From contig CAMRHE010000021.1 of assembly GCA_947044405.1 (NCBI GenBank), forward strand, positions 6,246,501 through 6,310,500: 64,000 nt of DNA, written 5' to 3'. Below are positions 1 to 12,032 of the stretch, in pieces. How positions within the stretch are numbered: the first letter of the stretch is position 1; each line of letters opens with the position of its first letter. The notes beneath the pieces were generated by a model. That model did not search any database and had not been told where the DNA came from. It saw only the letters and a list, made by a program, of their open reading frames with translations. The position numbers were made by a program, and so were the translations under genes. The DNA comes from Leptodactylus fallax (Eukaryota; Chordata; Amphibia; Anura; Leptodactylidae).

Positions 1-555
1 GAGGAGGATGTCACAGCGTGTCCCTGTAGATGATTATAGAGGAAACCTGTCTAAAGGTGTGTGTAGACCAATCCTATTACTCATGTGATGGCTACTAGTG
101 TGTAGGAGTGATTGGCCACAAGGTTGGGCCAGGAAGGAAAGTAGCATGTAGATTTCTTGTGATTGTAACCCGATGATGAGCCTTCCTCCACAGCCCAGGT
201 TTCACAGAAGCCCTCTTGTTGGGAATTACTGTTAAATCATAAAGAGACATAAGCTACTTATAGCAACAAATCATAATTTTGCTTTCAAGAAATGTATGAG
301 AGGTTTTTTTTTTTTCAAAAAGTTTGTTATATAAGTGTTGTATGAATTCATCTGCTGTGCTTGCCACCATTCTTGTGTTCTTACTAGGCCTTAGTGACTT
401 TACATCCAACGTCAAGTGGCAGTACATGGAGGGCACAAACATCTGATGGTGGTTTACTATATTGGGTTACAATGGGAGAATTTAGTATAGTTTTGCACAC
501 AGGATCACCCAAGATGCGCCAGACTGGCCTTTTGTGCGAGTGGGGCAGTGATTAA

Positions 556-857
556 GGCTAGTTTCCCTGACTTTTGGCCGTGAAACTCAGTCCATATGTG
601 TGCTGAATTTACCAGGCTGAACACTATGCAGGGAGACTGACTCCCAGCATTATAGTTATCTGTGATGCTAGGAGTCCCTGCTTCCACTAGAAATACTCTC
701 CTGTACTGTAAGCAATGTAGGACAGTATTTTGTGGGGAGGCAGGTCCTAGCATCATAGATTGTTGGAGTCTGTCTGCCTAACTGTGTTCAGGCCATTAAA
801 TCCAATTCGCACATGGACCAAGTCTCAAGGCCAAAACTTGGTGGTGTGAAACTAGCT
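556..857. repeat. Short inverted-repeat element, TTAA target duplication
   Basis: The ends are inverted copies (GGCTAGTTTC at the left, GAAACTAGC at the right) and TTAA flanks both sides (552-555 and 858-861). It is 302 bp with no coding potential. The structure fits a non-autonomous DNA transposon of the piggyBac/Kolobok TTAA type; the superfamily is inferred. Confidence 0.6.
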
Positions 858-1129
858 TTAATCCGTTACCCCATTGGCACGAGGCACTGGCGTTTCATTG
901 GCTATGGAAATGCCAATGTTAATAAACTCCCTCCAATGTCATTGAGGTCTAGTGTACAGCTGGAGGGGAGGTTTGGTGTATTTACTAGAATCTGTTTTAT
1001 TTTTTGTGACGTACTAAAGTGTCAATGTGGACTAGGCTTTGGTTGCCATTTTTAAATATGAGGCCTTATCTTTTTCTTTTTTCCCTCGTCACTATATCTA
1101 TAGAGCACTAATATCATATGCTTCTTTAA

Positions 1130-1285
1130 GGCTCGGGCCACACGTTGCAGAGAATTCTTCCTTTATGCTTATAGGGAAACCACCGGCGTTTCTGTTGGTA
1201 TAATTGACATGCTGCAATTTCAAAAACCGCAACGGTGTTGGTGGGATTCTAAACCGCGGCATTTACGCCACTCGGGGCCCTGGCC
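1130..1285. repeat. GGCC-ended MITE copy (TWA-type family)
   Basis: It begins GGCTCGGGCCACACG after TTTAA and ends CGGGGCCCTGGCC. The interior carries the signature 'tataattgacatgctgc' and 'aaaaccgca' blocks shared with copies at 8385-8587, 12033-12349 and 47218-47590. It is a degraded member of that interspersed family. Confidence 0.55.
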
Positions 1286-2187
1286 TTTCCACATCATCAA
1301 CTTATCGCCTATCATGTGGATAGAGGAAAAAGTTGCAGATTGACTGCTGGGACCCCCTAGTGGTCATGAGAAAGGGTTGTCTGATCTGCAATTTATTCCC
1401 CTTTCTGAAATGAACACTCAGCTCCGAATGGTTGACATGGGGGAGAAGTCTACGAGTTCTGTTGTCTGCTGTAACCCTATCTGTAAGTTGGGCATATGGA
1501 AGAAGAGGAGGGTGTCTTCTGTTTAGCAGCATTTTCCAGAGCAGAAACATACTGGGAAGGGCTCTAGCATACATGACCACATTACGTAGACACCTATTGA
1601 TTTTTAGTGGATGAGTGTAATTCTTTAGTCACACCAGTACATGACAACAAGCAGTTTCCCTGGCCTGACTATAGTAATTGAGCATATTGGATGAGGAAGG
1701 TTATTCTTTTCTGTTTTCTCCCCTCCCCTTTCTTTTTTGTGGCGTACCTCTATAGCATTACCTGTTTGTATTAGAATATATTGTTCTTCAGGATGCCGTG
1801 TAGTTCTGTGACATTGAATATATTTTTATTATGCGTGAGCTGGAGGCCTCCATCTAACAGCAGTGCAAGAAACTATGGATTAAGATTTACGCATGTAGCA
1901 AATGCAGGAATCTTAAGACCCAGATCTCACAAAGTTCCAAGTAATGTGCATTGGAATTTTTACCACCCTGCAAGAACACAGATGGGTCTGAGTAATATAT
2001 AAAGAGGTGACCTGGGCACTGGGAGTACATGCTGCAGTGTATCAATAATTTAAAGCCTCTTGTGCACAACCTATATCACAGGAATTCCAAATATAGTGCT
2101 AATGTGACGCTAGCTTTACACTATTGTTGCTTGTATGTTCTGGTCCGTCGGAGGATCAGAACAACGGACAGGCAGACATACTGATAA

Positions 2188-2287
2188 GGAACTTAGATTG
2201 TGAGCCCTTTATAGGAGAGTGACTACCAATGTCTGTAAAGTGCTGAATATGTTGGTGCTTTAAAAGTAAGAGAAATACATAAATAAA
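2188..2287 (+). repeat. LINE (L2-like) 3'-end relic
   Basis: The order AGATTGTGAGCCC, then GTCTGTAAAGTGCTGAATATG, then GGTGCTTTAAAAG, then an A/T-rich ATAAATAAAT tail matches the general pattern of 3' ends of L2/CR1-type LINEs and their SINE partners in vertebrates. Another copy lies at 48138-48285. Family assignment is from memory of the pattern. Confidence 0.45.
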
Positions 2288-2818
2288 TCTCTGCTCTTTT
2301 TATGCTGAGAAGTCAAGGAACCGGTCCTATCATTGACTGATAGCCTGTTCTTTATGACTGTGCATACGGAGATAGCTGTTACTGATAGGTCCACCTCCAT
2401 GACTTCTCAATATAGAAAGAGCTAAGATATACATGAATAAATAACAAGTTAAACTGAGTCTTTTTCTAAAAAAAACAAAAACAAAACATATTTGTGTAAA
2501 AAAAAAAAAAAAAAAAAAAAATTATTACACGTTAAAACTTCTTGATGGTCAAAGGAAGTGGAGGGATCAGTGTAACTAATTTTGGTAGTCTAGTATGGCG
2601 CCTTCTTTCTTGGTATTCTGGGGAAATTGAGGGGGGTTAGTAGCTAAAAGTTGACTTCTGTTAAACTTTGCATGCCCTTCTTTTCTGACCAAACAACAAT
2701 TTTTTTTTTTTATGATTAATTTTTTTTTTTTTTTTTTTCCCGTAGTACACATTAGGTCAGTCCACACACGGACTGTGGAAAACAGTCCATGTGTGGGTTA
2801 TATTTCCCGGACTGAACT

Positions 2819-3004
2819 CTGCCATGTACATAGGAGTCAGTGCATCATAGTCAGTTATGACGCAAGCAGCTCCTGAACAGCCCAATTGCTACAGTAATGA
2901 ACTAACATAACGCTATCAGTTCATTACTGTAGCAATCGGGCTGTTTGGGAGCTCACTGCGTATAGTCACTGACTATGATGCACTGACTCCTATGCACATG
3001 GCAG
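2819..3004. repeat. Fold-back palindrome
   Basis: The left arm (GCCATGTACATAGGAGTCAG onward) is repeated as a reverse complement ending CTGACTCCTATGCACATGGC. Arms are about 85 bp around a short spacer near 2906-2916, with a few mismatches. It is non-coding and probably a fold-back DNA transposon. Confidence 0.7.
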
Positions 3005-3077
3005 TGACGGGACTCTGTCTTGTGCAAGGGACCTTAGAGTTAATCTATTATGACTGTAGTTTCCCACACTAGTTTAG

Positions 3078-3298
3078 GCTAAGTTCACATCTGCGCAAGG
3101 CTCTCCGACGTTTGGGTCGGCCGGGGGGACCCGAACGATGGAGATCCGGGCTGCTAAAACAGTGGTTACCGCCGTTGTGCACCGCCGTTTTTAAACTGAA
3201 ACAGGTGGGGAGAAAAGTCCTCTGTGTAGGACTTTTCTCTCTGGCGCTTTCTGCGCATAAGTCTTCACTGAGACTCCGGCGCAGATGTGAACTTAGCC
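3078..3298. repeat. MITE with TTA target duplication (PIF/Harbinger-like)
   Basis: The termini GGCTAAGTTCACATCTGCGC and GCGCAGATGTGAACTTAGCC are exact inverted repeats, and TTA flanks both ends (3075-3077, 3299-3301). Length is 221 bp. A 3-bp TWA duplication is the hallmark of PIF/Harbinger elements; the superfamily call is inference from that. Confidence 0.75.
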
Positions 3299-4530
3299 TT
3301 AACAGTTCACCTACGTGCAAGGTGCTCCTGAATCATAAGAGGCTCTGGCTTCAGGTGCAGCGTGGGAGGTCCTATATGCCAGAAGGGAAATCTTCACAGT
3401 CAGGGACTGATACAGATTTCAGGTGTACCTCATTCTAGTTTTCTTGCAAGAGTTATAGTAACACTAGGTTCACACATGTGCTCTGGTTTCCGTTCTTCGG
3501 GTCAACTTGGGGACCTGTAAAAAGGAAAACCAATCCACTTAAAAAGCGGTTACCCGTGGTCAACCCAAAAAATGCGTTGAGAAAAGTCCTGCATAAAGGG
3601 GTTAGTAATTTTCCCCATTATTCACATGCACAGTTGCTACACACGCTGCACAGTTCTTTCACTGTCCTGCTGCATGTAATTGACTTCTTTTTACTACTGA
3701 CTTTATCTCCTCCCAGAGCCCTCCCTGCCATGCAGGTTCTCAAATCTAAGAAAAAGTATAGCAATATGAAAGGTCTAAAGGACTTTTCATGATGTAATGG
3801 GCATTGGAAAAATATGGTATATATCAATCTTCTCAGCACCTCCTGCTCTGTATGATCCTGCTTATTGATTAGACTACATTTTCTATGTGACATGGAAAAA
3901 TAAAACAGTATAGAATCTACAGCATTATTCTTACTTTGCTATCTATAAGATCAGATCTATCAGATTTATCCATACTGCAGTCTTCTGTAACTAGGTGATA
4001 CCAAAAAGCAGATGAGGCCACGTTCGCACTGGCTTCTTGTAGTCCATTGTTCTGATCTATCCTAGGATAGATCAGTACTTTAAAAGCCAAGAGAATGAGC
4101 AGAATAAGCTCCCTCCGTTTGTACTCATCACCGTTGACTCTAATGTAAATAAAACAAGATGGAAGCTTTCTTCTGTCCTGTTTGTTTCTTTGAATGGATT
4201 ATAAAGTCCTTTGTGCAGAACTTTGGGGCTGATTTATCATCACTTGTGTGCCAGAAAACTGATGTGCAAGCCATGAAAAAAGTTGCAGTATTTCATAAGT
4301 CAGAATTTTTGTGCAAAATTTGTGACTTTTTGTTTTTTTGCCCCACACACCACTTTCTTTAAAGCAGTTATGGTGGGGACGGGTCTATCTCCAGTTTTCT
4401 CTGTGTAAAAAAGCATTTTACATTTACAGTTCAATACATGCTCCTGTTCTCCATGCCAATGTTTGTCTACATGGCTGTAGTGGGGAGATATCCATAAACT
4501 TCAGAAGAAGTGAAGCCAATTTTTGGCCTC

Positions 4531-4738
4531 CGGCTGGGTTCACATCTGTCACAGAGGCCACCAAAAATCGGCGGAGAAAAAAAAAAGTTCTGCACAGAGG
4601 ACTTTTTTTTTTTTTTCTCTGCCCCTTTCAGTTTCAAAATGGCAGCCCTCATTATAGTCAGTGGGGTCCACCGGGCTCCATTTGTAACCGCCGTTATAGC
4701 AGTCCGACTCTGTCCCCTAACGCTAGTGTGAACCTAGT
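4531..4738. repeat. 'GGTTCACA' inverted-repeat element, degraded
   Basis: It starts CTGGGTTCACATCTGTC and ends GCTAGTGTGAACCTAGTG, an imperfect inverted terminal repeat of the family seen at 3078-3298, 8859-9281 and 13980-14228. The central poly-A/poly-T tracts also form complementary arms. A left-end fragment of the same family occurs near 3462-3610. Confidence 0.5.
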
Positions 4739-6176
4739 GTCAGCATTCACTTGCCATATACTGCTGAGGCCAGCACTGTTGGATACAGACACCTCACCAC
4801 TGCAGCCATGTAAAAAATGCCTGTGGGGAGTAGCAGAGCTCATTTTTGGAAGTTGGATCTGGTAGGACAGGTATGTACAGGTGTATTTCTTCTTTTACAT
4901 CATTCCCTGTGCTTGTCCTATTTTTCCTAGTTTCTTTTTTTGTAAGGACTATTGAATGTTCCGAGCTTGAGGAATGCTGAACGACATCCTCCTTTCTCAG
5001 AAACGGACTTATTTAAGACAGTGACGCATGGATTTATATTTGCTGTTGATATTTATGATTTCAGAGGGAAATACTGTATAATAGCCAGCACACACCATGG
5101 GCAGGGTTTTGGCATTCATTAAAGGGAGTGGTGGTGTGCCGGCAAGACCTTGATCTGTCGTTTGAGGATAGGGAGTAGTTGACATGTTAATGGCCAGTGT
5201 TTGTCTGTTTTCGCTTCCTTCCAGCAGTTTTGTAATATGCTGTTTCCCGGCCCCACCGCTCTCGGATCCTGCTCCATGGCTGCTAATTAGGAAGGGAATA
5301 AGAGCCCTTACTGGAGTGAACACATCCTGTTACATTGTGAGGCAGATTGGTACGTCAGGAGCTGCCATTCTGCTGTAAGTGGTTGAGTGCAAGCTGCAGG
5401 AGTCAATTCATGACAAGGTTACAAAGTCACATTCCAGGCAGCGAGCCATGGAGGGAAGGAACGCAGGTTTCTGTTAATGGTAAAAGATTACTCCTTGGCT
5501 GATTAGTTTGGGGACTGGTAAACACCTCTTGCCTTTTGATATTGTTTTAGGAGCTTTTATGCAAGAGAGTGGGATTATGCAGCGCTGTATTGAATGGCAG
5601 GGGTAACATAGTTTTCTACTCTAGTGTCCTTTTAAAGAGGTTTACAGTATTATGTCATTGTATAATAAAAAAAAAAAGTTGAGTCAACTTGTAATATACT
5701 TCATTTCAGTTCTTCAGCATTTCACAATCTCTGTCTGTTGTCACTGAATAGGATCGATCTTGTTTGCATAAAGAGATTGAGGACCCCTGCGGATCTAATA
5801 TTTTTCACAGTCGGGTGTTTGTTACAAGCTTAGCTATGTTCACATCTCGTTTTCACATGCAGCTGAGGTATATGTCATTAGTATTCCCTAATGTATACCT
5901 CTGACGTGTCAATAGGCCCTCTTATTTGCATAACATATGTCAAGAGTGCCATTTTGAAATTTTCTAGGCCAGTATATATCAGTATACTTTCTCTTTTTTT
6001 TTTTCCCCTTCCAATGTATGGGAAACCATAGTCTACTTCACTTTACTCTTTTCAAAGAATGTGTTTTGTTGTTTTTTTTTTTTTCATCAGAAGCTTATGG
6101 GTGACATATTAGACTGTAGGCCAATACAGTGGAATACCTGCTTTGGATATACATGCGGGGAGATCTTCTTTACTTA

Positions 6177-6391
6177 CAGTCATATGAAAAAGTTTGGGCA
6201 CCCCTATTAATCTTAATCATTTTTAGTTCTAAATATTTGGGTGTTTGCAACAGCCATTTCAATTTGATATATCTAATAACTGATGGACACAGTAATATTT
6301 CAGGATTGAAATGAGGTTTATTGTACTAACAGAAAATGTGCAATATGCATTAAACCAAAATTTGACCGGTGCAAAAATTTGGGTACCCTTA
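6177..6391. repeat. Left terminal inverted repeat of the Tc1-like element
   Basis: It reads from CAGTCATATG to the inner direct repeat at 6371-6389. Apart from a few substitutions it is the reverse complement of 7612-7823. Confidence 0.9.
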
Positions 6392-6574
6392 TCATTTTAT
6401 TGATTTGAATACTCCTAACTACTTTTTACTGACTTACTGAAGCACAAAATTGGTTTTGTAACCTCACTGAGCTTTGAACTTCATAGTCAGGTGTATCCAA
6501 TCATGAGAAAAGGTATTTAAGGTGGCCAATTGCAAGTTGTTCTCCTATTTGAATCTCCTCTGAAGAGTGGCATC

Positions 6575-7595
6575 ATGGGCTCCTCAAAACAACTCTCAAA
6601 TGATCTGAAAACAAAGATTGTTCAACATAGTTGTTCAGGGGAAGGATACAAAAAGTTGTCTCAGAGATTTAACCTGTCAGTTTCCACTGTGAGGAACATA
6701 GTAAGGAAATGGAAGACCACAGGGACAGTTCTTGTTAAGCCCAGAAGTGGCAGGCCAAGAAAAATATCAGAAAGGCAGAGAAGAAGAATGGTGAGAACAG
6801 TCAAGGACAATCCACAGACCACCCCAAAGAGCTGCAGCATCATCTTGCTGCAGATGGTGTCACTGTGCATCGGTCAACAATACAGCACACTTTGCACAAG
6901 GAGAAGCTGTATGGGAGAGTGATGCGAAAGAAGCAGTTTCTGAAAGCACGCCACAAACAGAGTCGCCTGAGGTATGCAAAAGCACATTTGGACAAGCCAG
7001 CTTCATTTTGGAAGAAGGTCCTGTGGACTGATGAAACAAAGATTAAGTGTTTTGTCATACAAAAAGGCGTTATGCATGGCGTCAAAAAAACACAGCATTC
7101 CAAGAAAAACACTTGCTACCCACTGTAAAATTTGGTGGAGGTTCCATCATGCTTTGGGGCTGTGTGGCCAATGCCGGCACCGGGAATCTTGTTAAAGTTG
7201 AGGGTCGCATGGATTCAACTCAGTATCAGCAGATTCTTGAGAATAATGTACAAGAATCAGTGACGAATTTGAAGTTACGCCGGGGATGGATATTTCAGCA
7301 AGACAATGATCCAAAACACAGCTCCAAATCTACTCAGGCATTCATGCAGAGGAACAATTACAATGTTCTGGAATGGCCATCCCAGTCCCCAGACCTGAAT
7401 ATCATTGAACATCTGTGGGATAATTTGAAGCGGGCTGTCCATGCTCGGCGACCATCAAACTTAACTGAACTGGAATTGTTTTGTAAAGAGGAATGGTCAA
7501 AAATACCTTCATCCAGGATCCAGGAACTGATTAAAAGCTACAGGAAGCGACTAGAGGCTGTTATTTTTGCAAAAGGAGGATCTACTAAATATTAA
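6575..7595 (+). pseudogene. Tc1-like transposase, two frameshifts
   Basis: The start is ATG 6575 (MGSSKQLS). The N-terminal helix-turn-helix region (SQRFNLSVSTVRNIVRKW) and the GRPRK hook are visible. The frame is lost by a one-base deletion near 6823-6828, resumes in another frame (VHRSTIQHTLHKEKLYGRV), and is lost again by a one-base deletion near 7045-7047. The third segment runs to the stop at 7593-7595. All three DDE residues survive: Asp in WTDETK (7030-7032), Asp in QQDNDPKH (about 7302-7310) and Glu in NIIEHLWD (7406-7408). A GGGSIMLWGC block is also present. The encoded protein would be about 340 residues, the usual Tc1 size. Confidence 0.92.
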
Positions 7596-7611
7596 TGTCA
7601 CTTTTCTGTTG

Positions 7612-7823
7612 AGGTGCCCATACTTTTGCACCGGTCAAATTTTGGTTTAATGCATATTGCACATTTTCTGTTAGTACAATAAAAATCATTTCAATCCTGC
7701 AATATTACTGTGTCCATCAGTTATTAGATATATCAAATTGAAATGGCTGTTGCAAACACCCAAATATTTAGAACTAAAAATGATTAAGATTAATAGGGGT
7801 GCCCAAACTTTTTCATATGACTG
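7612..7823. repeat. Right terminal inverted repeat of the Tc1-like element
   Basis: It contains the inner direct repeat (about 7612-7631) and the outer one (7797-7813) and ends CATATGACTG before TA. Confidence 0.9.
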
Positions 7824-7865
7824 TATACTTCAGACATAGGCTAAAATGAAGCCTAGAACCTGAGT

Positions 7866-8377
7866 TAAAGGGATTCTATCATTGGGGAAACATGTTTTTA
7901 ACTGAAGCCACGTGGTAATAGGCTTTATAAAGGCTATTAGTCTCCTACCTTAGTCGTTTCGCTCCTCGCCGCCGTTTAGAAGAAATCTTGATTTTTATGC
8001 AAATGCATCTTCAGAATGCACAGGAGAGGCCTCTCTTCTTCTTTAGCAGACGCCTCTTCTTGACGTCATCCTTGTACGAGTCTTCGTTCGGCCATTTTCC
8101 TGTGGCCTATTACATACAGCGCATGCAGTACGCTCGTGTAATAGGCCACAGGACAATGGCCGAATTGTCTCCCGGAGAAGGATGACCTCAAGAAGAGGTG
8201 TCTGCTAAAGAAGAAGAAGAGGTGGCACGGTAAGTTCAAAAATGTGTCTGAGGAGAGCATAGGGGACACCCCCTGTGCATTCTGAAGACCCATTTGCATA
8301 AAAATAAAAATCAAGATTTCTTCTAAACAGCAGCAAGGAGTGAAACAACAAAGGTAGGAGACTAATAGTAGGAGACT
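7866..8377. repeat. Fold-back element, long inverted arms
   Basis: It begins AAGGGATTCTATCATTGGGG beside TTAA. The arms are complementary over about 180 bp: TCTTGATTTTTATGCAAATG near 7986 pairs with CATTTGCATAAAAATAAAAA near 8290, and the GGCCTATTACA and TGTAATAGGCC halves meet near 8130. The right end is interrupted by another repeat at about 8380. It has no coding potential despite ORFs read across both arms. Confidence 0.65.
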
Positions 8378-8384
8378 TTCTGTT

Positions 8385-8587
8385 TCAATTATACCTATGG
8401 GGAAATCGCCGGCGTTTCCGTAGATATAATTGATATGCTGCGATTTCCAAAACCGCATCAATTTTGGAAATCACCGCGTGTCCGCAGCGTGGTTTTTACC
8501 GCAAAGTGGGCATGGGATTCACTAGAATCCCATCCACTTTGCTCTAACTGTAAATTGCTGCGATTTTGCCACGTGGACGCCCCGGCC
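8385..8587. repeat. GGCC-ended MITE copy, left end missing
   Basis: It contains the family signatures ATACCTATGGGGAAATCGCC, TATAATTGATATGCTGCGAT and the CCCATCCACTTTG block, and ends GCCCCGGCC followed by TTA. The left terminus appears lost where it abuts the fold-back element. Confidence 0.6.
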
Positions 8588-8591
8588 TTAA

Positions 8592-9459
8592 AGGGGTTTT
8601 CCCGGGCTAAATTTTTTTTTTTTTTTTTTTAAAGTCTGTTAGTACAATTAATGGATTAATAAGTACACCCATATACCTTTTAGCAGTGTTTTTGAGTGAT
8701 TTCTAGGTTTCTCTGGGAGCTCCTGGCATCTTCTGCATTTGTTTACATTGTGTACCTTCCACACTACCTCCCTGTCACTGCCCCCCCTCCTCTCACTCTG
8801 TTACATCCCCTTCCTGTCTCCCTAGATATCTTGCCCACTACTAGCCCTTCCCAACTAACTTAGGGTGGGTTCACACCTGCGCTTGGTGTCCGTCCGTCGC
8901 CAATCCAGTGAAAATCTCGGCAAACTGGATTGGCGTCGGATACAGACCGGTCAGCGGCGCATTGGTTAAAAACCCATTCATTTGAATGGGTTTTTAAAGC
9001 AGTCTTGCGGGTGTGCGCTTACACCCTCTGCGCTGCGAATCCTTTTTTTTTTCGTCGGACACGAAGTCCTGCGTGTCCGACTTTGTTTCCGACGAAAAAA
9101 AAAGGATTGGCAGCGCAGAGGGTGTAGCGCACACCCGCGCACTGCTTTAAAAACCCATTCAAATGAATGGGTTTTTAACCAATGCGCCGCTGACCGGTCT
9201 GTATCCGACGCCAATCCAGTTCGCCGAGATTTTCACTGGATTGGCGACGGACGGACAGCAAGCGCAGGTGTGAACGAAGCATAACTCAGCCCACCCCATC
9301 ATACTTTCCTGTCTTCTTCTCACATGACCGACCCAGGCATATAGGTAATTATAGATTTTTCTTTTTTTTTTTTTTTTTAATTCAAGTAAATTAGAAGTTA
9401 GGCGGGGGGAAGGGGGTTTAGTTTAGGGGTTAATTTTTATTTAATCCCGGACAATCCCT
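8592..9459. mobile_element. TTAA-flanked non-autonomous element, copy 1
   Basis: TTAA flanks both ends (8588-8591, 9460-9463), with termini AGGGGTTTTCCCGGG and CCCGGACAATCCCT. Its flanks match a second copy at 46522-47213 (shared AAAGTCTGTTAGT, TCTCTGGGAGCTCCTGGCAT, AAGTAAATTAGAA). The middle of this copy is replaced by a nested fold-back insertion (8859-9281). Confidence 0.8.
8859..9281. mobile_element. Near-perfect fold-back MITE nested in the TTAA element
   Basis: This is a palindrome of about 420 bp. GGTTCACACCTGCGCTTG through the central GTCGGACACGAAGTC reads back as the reverse complement to CAAGCGCAGGTGTGAAC. TAA flanks it at 8856-8858 and 9282-9284. Very similar internal blocks (TTACACCCTCTGCGCT, AACCCATTCA) occur in 56298-56711, so both belong to one family. 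ORFs inside it encode the same peptide on both strands because of the symmetry. Confidence 0.8.
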
Positions 9460-9471
9460 TTAATACAATCT

Positions 9472-9600
9472 GGGCTGTGGCGTCAGAGTTGGATAAAAAG
9501 TTACCGACTCTGGCTTCAAAATAAAATGATCAATATTTTTTCATTATATTATACAATTATTGGTATTGTATAATAATTATATTTATAGGAATTCAATCAC
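9472..9600. repeat. Relic of the 'GCTGTGGAGTCGGAGT' hAT-like repeat
   Basis: GGGCTGTGGCGTCAGAGTTGG followed by CCGACTCTGGCTTC is a decayed version of the repeat that starts at 63895. Ends cannot be placed precisely. Confidence 0.4.
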
Positions 9601-9974
9601 TGGATTTTTCATGAATTAGAGAATCTTTAATGCTGCTTTCTGATCAAGTTTTTTCAGAACATTCTTTTTTACATGCTTCATTTGTAGAGACCCGCTGCAT
9701 CCACTATGGATTCTTTAAAGTGGTTGTCCAGGATACTTAAGAAATCGGGGGGACATGCAAATCTTGCCCTCTTGAAATGAACACATTCTGACTGGGAAAT
9801 TTCAAACAGCCAAGCGGGAGATGTCTTGTGTGGTTTCCATAGCTGCCATAGAAGTGAACTGAAACGTTTGGGTTGGAATTTTCCACATGACTGTATATTG
9901 ACTGGCTGCGAGTTTTTTACCTGCACTGTTTAACTTCAAGAAAGAACTATTTTTGCATTGAACACCTGGATTCA

Positions 9975-10218
9975 TTGCCGCCTTTTGCTGCGTTTTTCTG
10001 ACCTTATTAAATCTATAGGGAAAAAAGTGAGTGTTTCTGCAGGAAAAATTTACATGCTGTGTTTTTGAAAAAAGTTTTTTTTTTTTTTTTTTTAAAACCA
10101 CGATGTGTAGATGGGATTAGCCAGAATCTCATTCACTTTGCTGGTACTGTTTTTTTTTTCTGCTGCATTTTCCCAGCAGGAAAACTGCAGCGTTTCTGCA
10201 ACCTGGGGCCTTTAACCT
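9975..10218. repeat. Degraded GGCC-ended MITE
   Basis: Blocks GTGTTTCTGCAGG, TACATGCTGTGTTTTTG, GATGGGATTAGCC, CATTCACTTTGCTG and GGGGCCTTTAACC are in the same order as in 12033-12349 and 47218-47590, heavily mutated. Confidence 0.45.
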
Positions 10219-12032
10219 AAAGGAAATTTGTGTCAAAGCTTTTTGTGGATTGTTTCCATATGGAGATTGCACTTTCTTTCCTTTTTCTTTCCCAGAACTG
10301 ATGGGGTACACTGATTCCTTTTCATTGCCCCCTCCTAATGAAAATAAAAAAACAACTGTGGCATGTTTCTAGACTAGCAGTGTTTGGTAGTGAGAGTGAG
10401 GTCTTGTCAACAGCATTCATAGAGGAAACCTCTCCCTATTGAGTTCTGTTGGTGTACAGTACTGTCAGGATATGGGGTCAAGCTTCAACTGAGATCCAGA
10501 ATTCCAATGCGAGTGATTTTGAATGCATTGGTCGTTTCGAAAGTCACAGCCGAGCCCTGTATGTGCCTATAAAGTAGTTCACGTTTTTTCCACAGCTCCA
10601 GGATATCGAGCTAAGACTTACATTAGCACATCTTGAGCAGGGAGCTTTCTCTGACGCTGCCAGTAAATGACAGGTTGATTTGTAAAAGAATCTGTGTACT
10701 ACTGACTCATCTTCACAGTCATTTTGATGGCAGCGCCTCTGTTATTCCTGAGATTATAGAAATATGATGTCAATACTATAGAATATAGAAGTTCGACCTT
10801 CTGTATTACGTTACCTTTACTGGAAGGAGTGCAAAGCTCAGTAGTCTCAAGTTCCTTCAGATATCTTTTCGTCTGTCTAACAGAACCACTTGCTCTAGAA
10901 TTACCTTTCTTTTATTTCACGCATCTGATTGGCCCAATTTTATCTTCCTCGTAAATATTTCTATTTTGCATAACCTATAAATGACTACAATGTAGTAAAC
11001 GCTTTTTACCTATACCCCTTATTTTGAAGTGTAGGTGGTGTTTGTGGACATTTTTAGATTCCTCACCATTTACAAGATTTCTGCTTGCAGTCTGTGAATG
11101 AGAAAACCCCTTTTAACAAGCAGGTTGTTAGTCATGGAAAACAGAGGGATGTCACCCTTGTATGGTCTGTACAGCTTGCTAAAATGTTGCAAACCATTTT
11201 AGTGCTGCTTTTTTTTTTTTTCCTGTTGTAGGCTGGCATTGTGCCTCTTTATGTACATGAATAACAGAGGATGCACCTAGTGTTTGTATGTGCTCTGATT
11301 CCTTAGCAGGTGTATAAGCTTTGTTTATATTTTCTCCTCCACTATGGGCCCTCGGGTTAAGATATTAAAGGGGTTGTCCAGTTCATATTTGTATTATTTA
11401 ATAGGAGCTAACAGGAGCTTTTATTAGGGTCCTAAAAAGTATATACAGTGTACTCGAAAAATAACAAAGCCACTCTCGTGGTATCCAAAGGACCGGCTCA
11501 TCCGGCACTATACTGTAGAGAGGTGCTACTTGTCTGCCAATCAGCATGACCTTCACTAATACCATGCTGCCAATTGTTGGAACCTCCAACCAGTTACAAC
11601 GTGCCAAAAAAATAGTGTCCCGGGGCCATTGTAACCTGAGGGTCTGTTGTATTTACTAGTGACTTTTTATAATCATGAGAAACATTTCCCAGGCAAAAAA
11701 ATGTTGGAGACCCCTTTTTCTATGCAAGCATAAGTTTGCCAGAATAGCGGAGGGAGGAGGTTAAAGAGGCATTGAAAATTTTTAAAGGAAATATTCTAGT
11801 CATTTACATTTATCGTGCCTCTGATATTAGAACAATGATGTTTTGACTGCTATGGCCCACACTGATCGTATGAGGAACCCAGTATTCATGCTCCTTTCTA
11901 CTACTTCATGGTTGAAGGATTAGGATTAATTGTGAGGGGCAAGAGTGGAGAATGCACACTGCTGCTCTATATAACTCCCTTCAAACATGTCGTGCTAGCA
12001 GTCAGTAGGGGAATCCAACAGTGGTTCCCTTA

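Larger units (their letters stand above)
6177..7823 (+). mobile_element. Tc1-like DNA transposon, full length, IR/DR type
   Basis: A 1647-bp element is bounded by TA dinucleotides (6175-6176 and 7824-7825). Its inverted repeats of about 214 bp are nearly identical, each with an outer (GAAAAAGTTTGGGCACCCC) and an inner (GCAAAAATTTGGGTACCC) direct-repeat motif. That is the IR/DR layout known from Sleeping Beauty-type Tc1 elements, where transposase binds both sites. A single transposase reading frame lies between the repeats but is broken by two frameshifts, so this copy should not be able to mobilise itself. Confidence 0.95.

Noticed and set aside
8930..9284. Several ORFs with the same peptide on both strands
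   Set aside because: Explained by the palindromic structure of the MITE.
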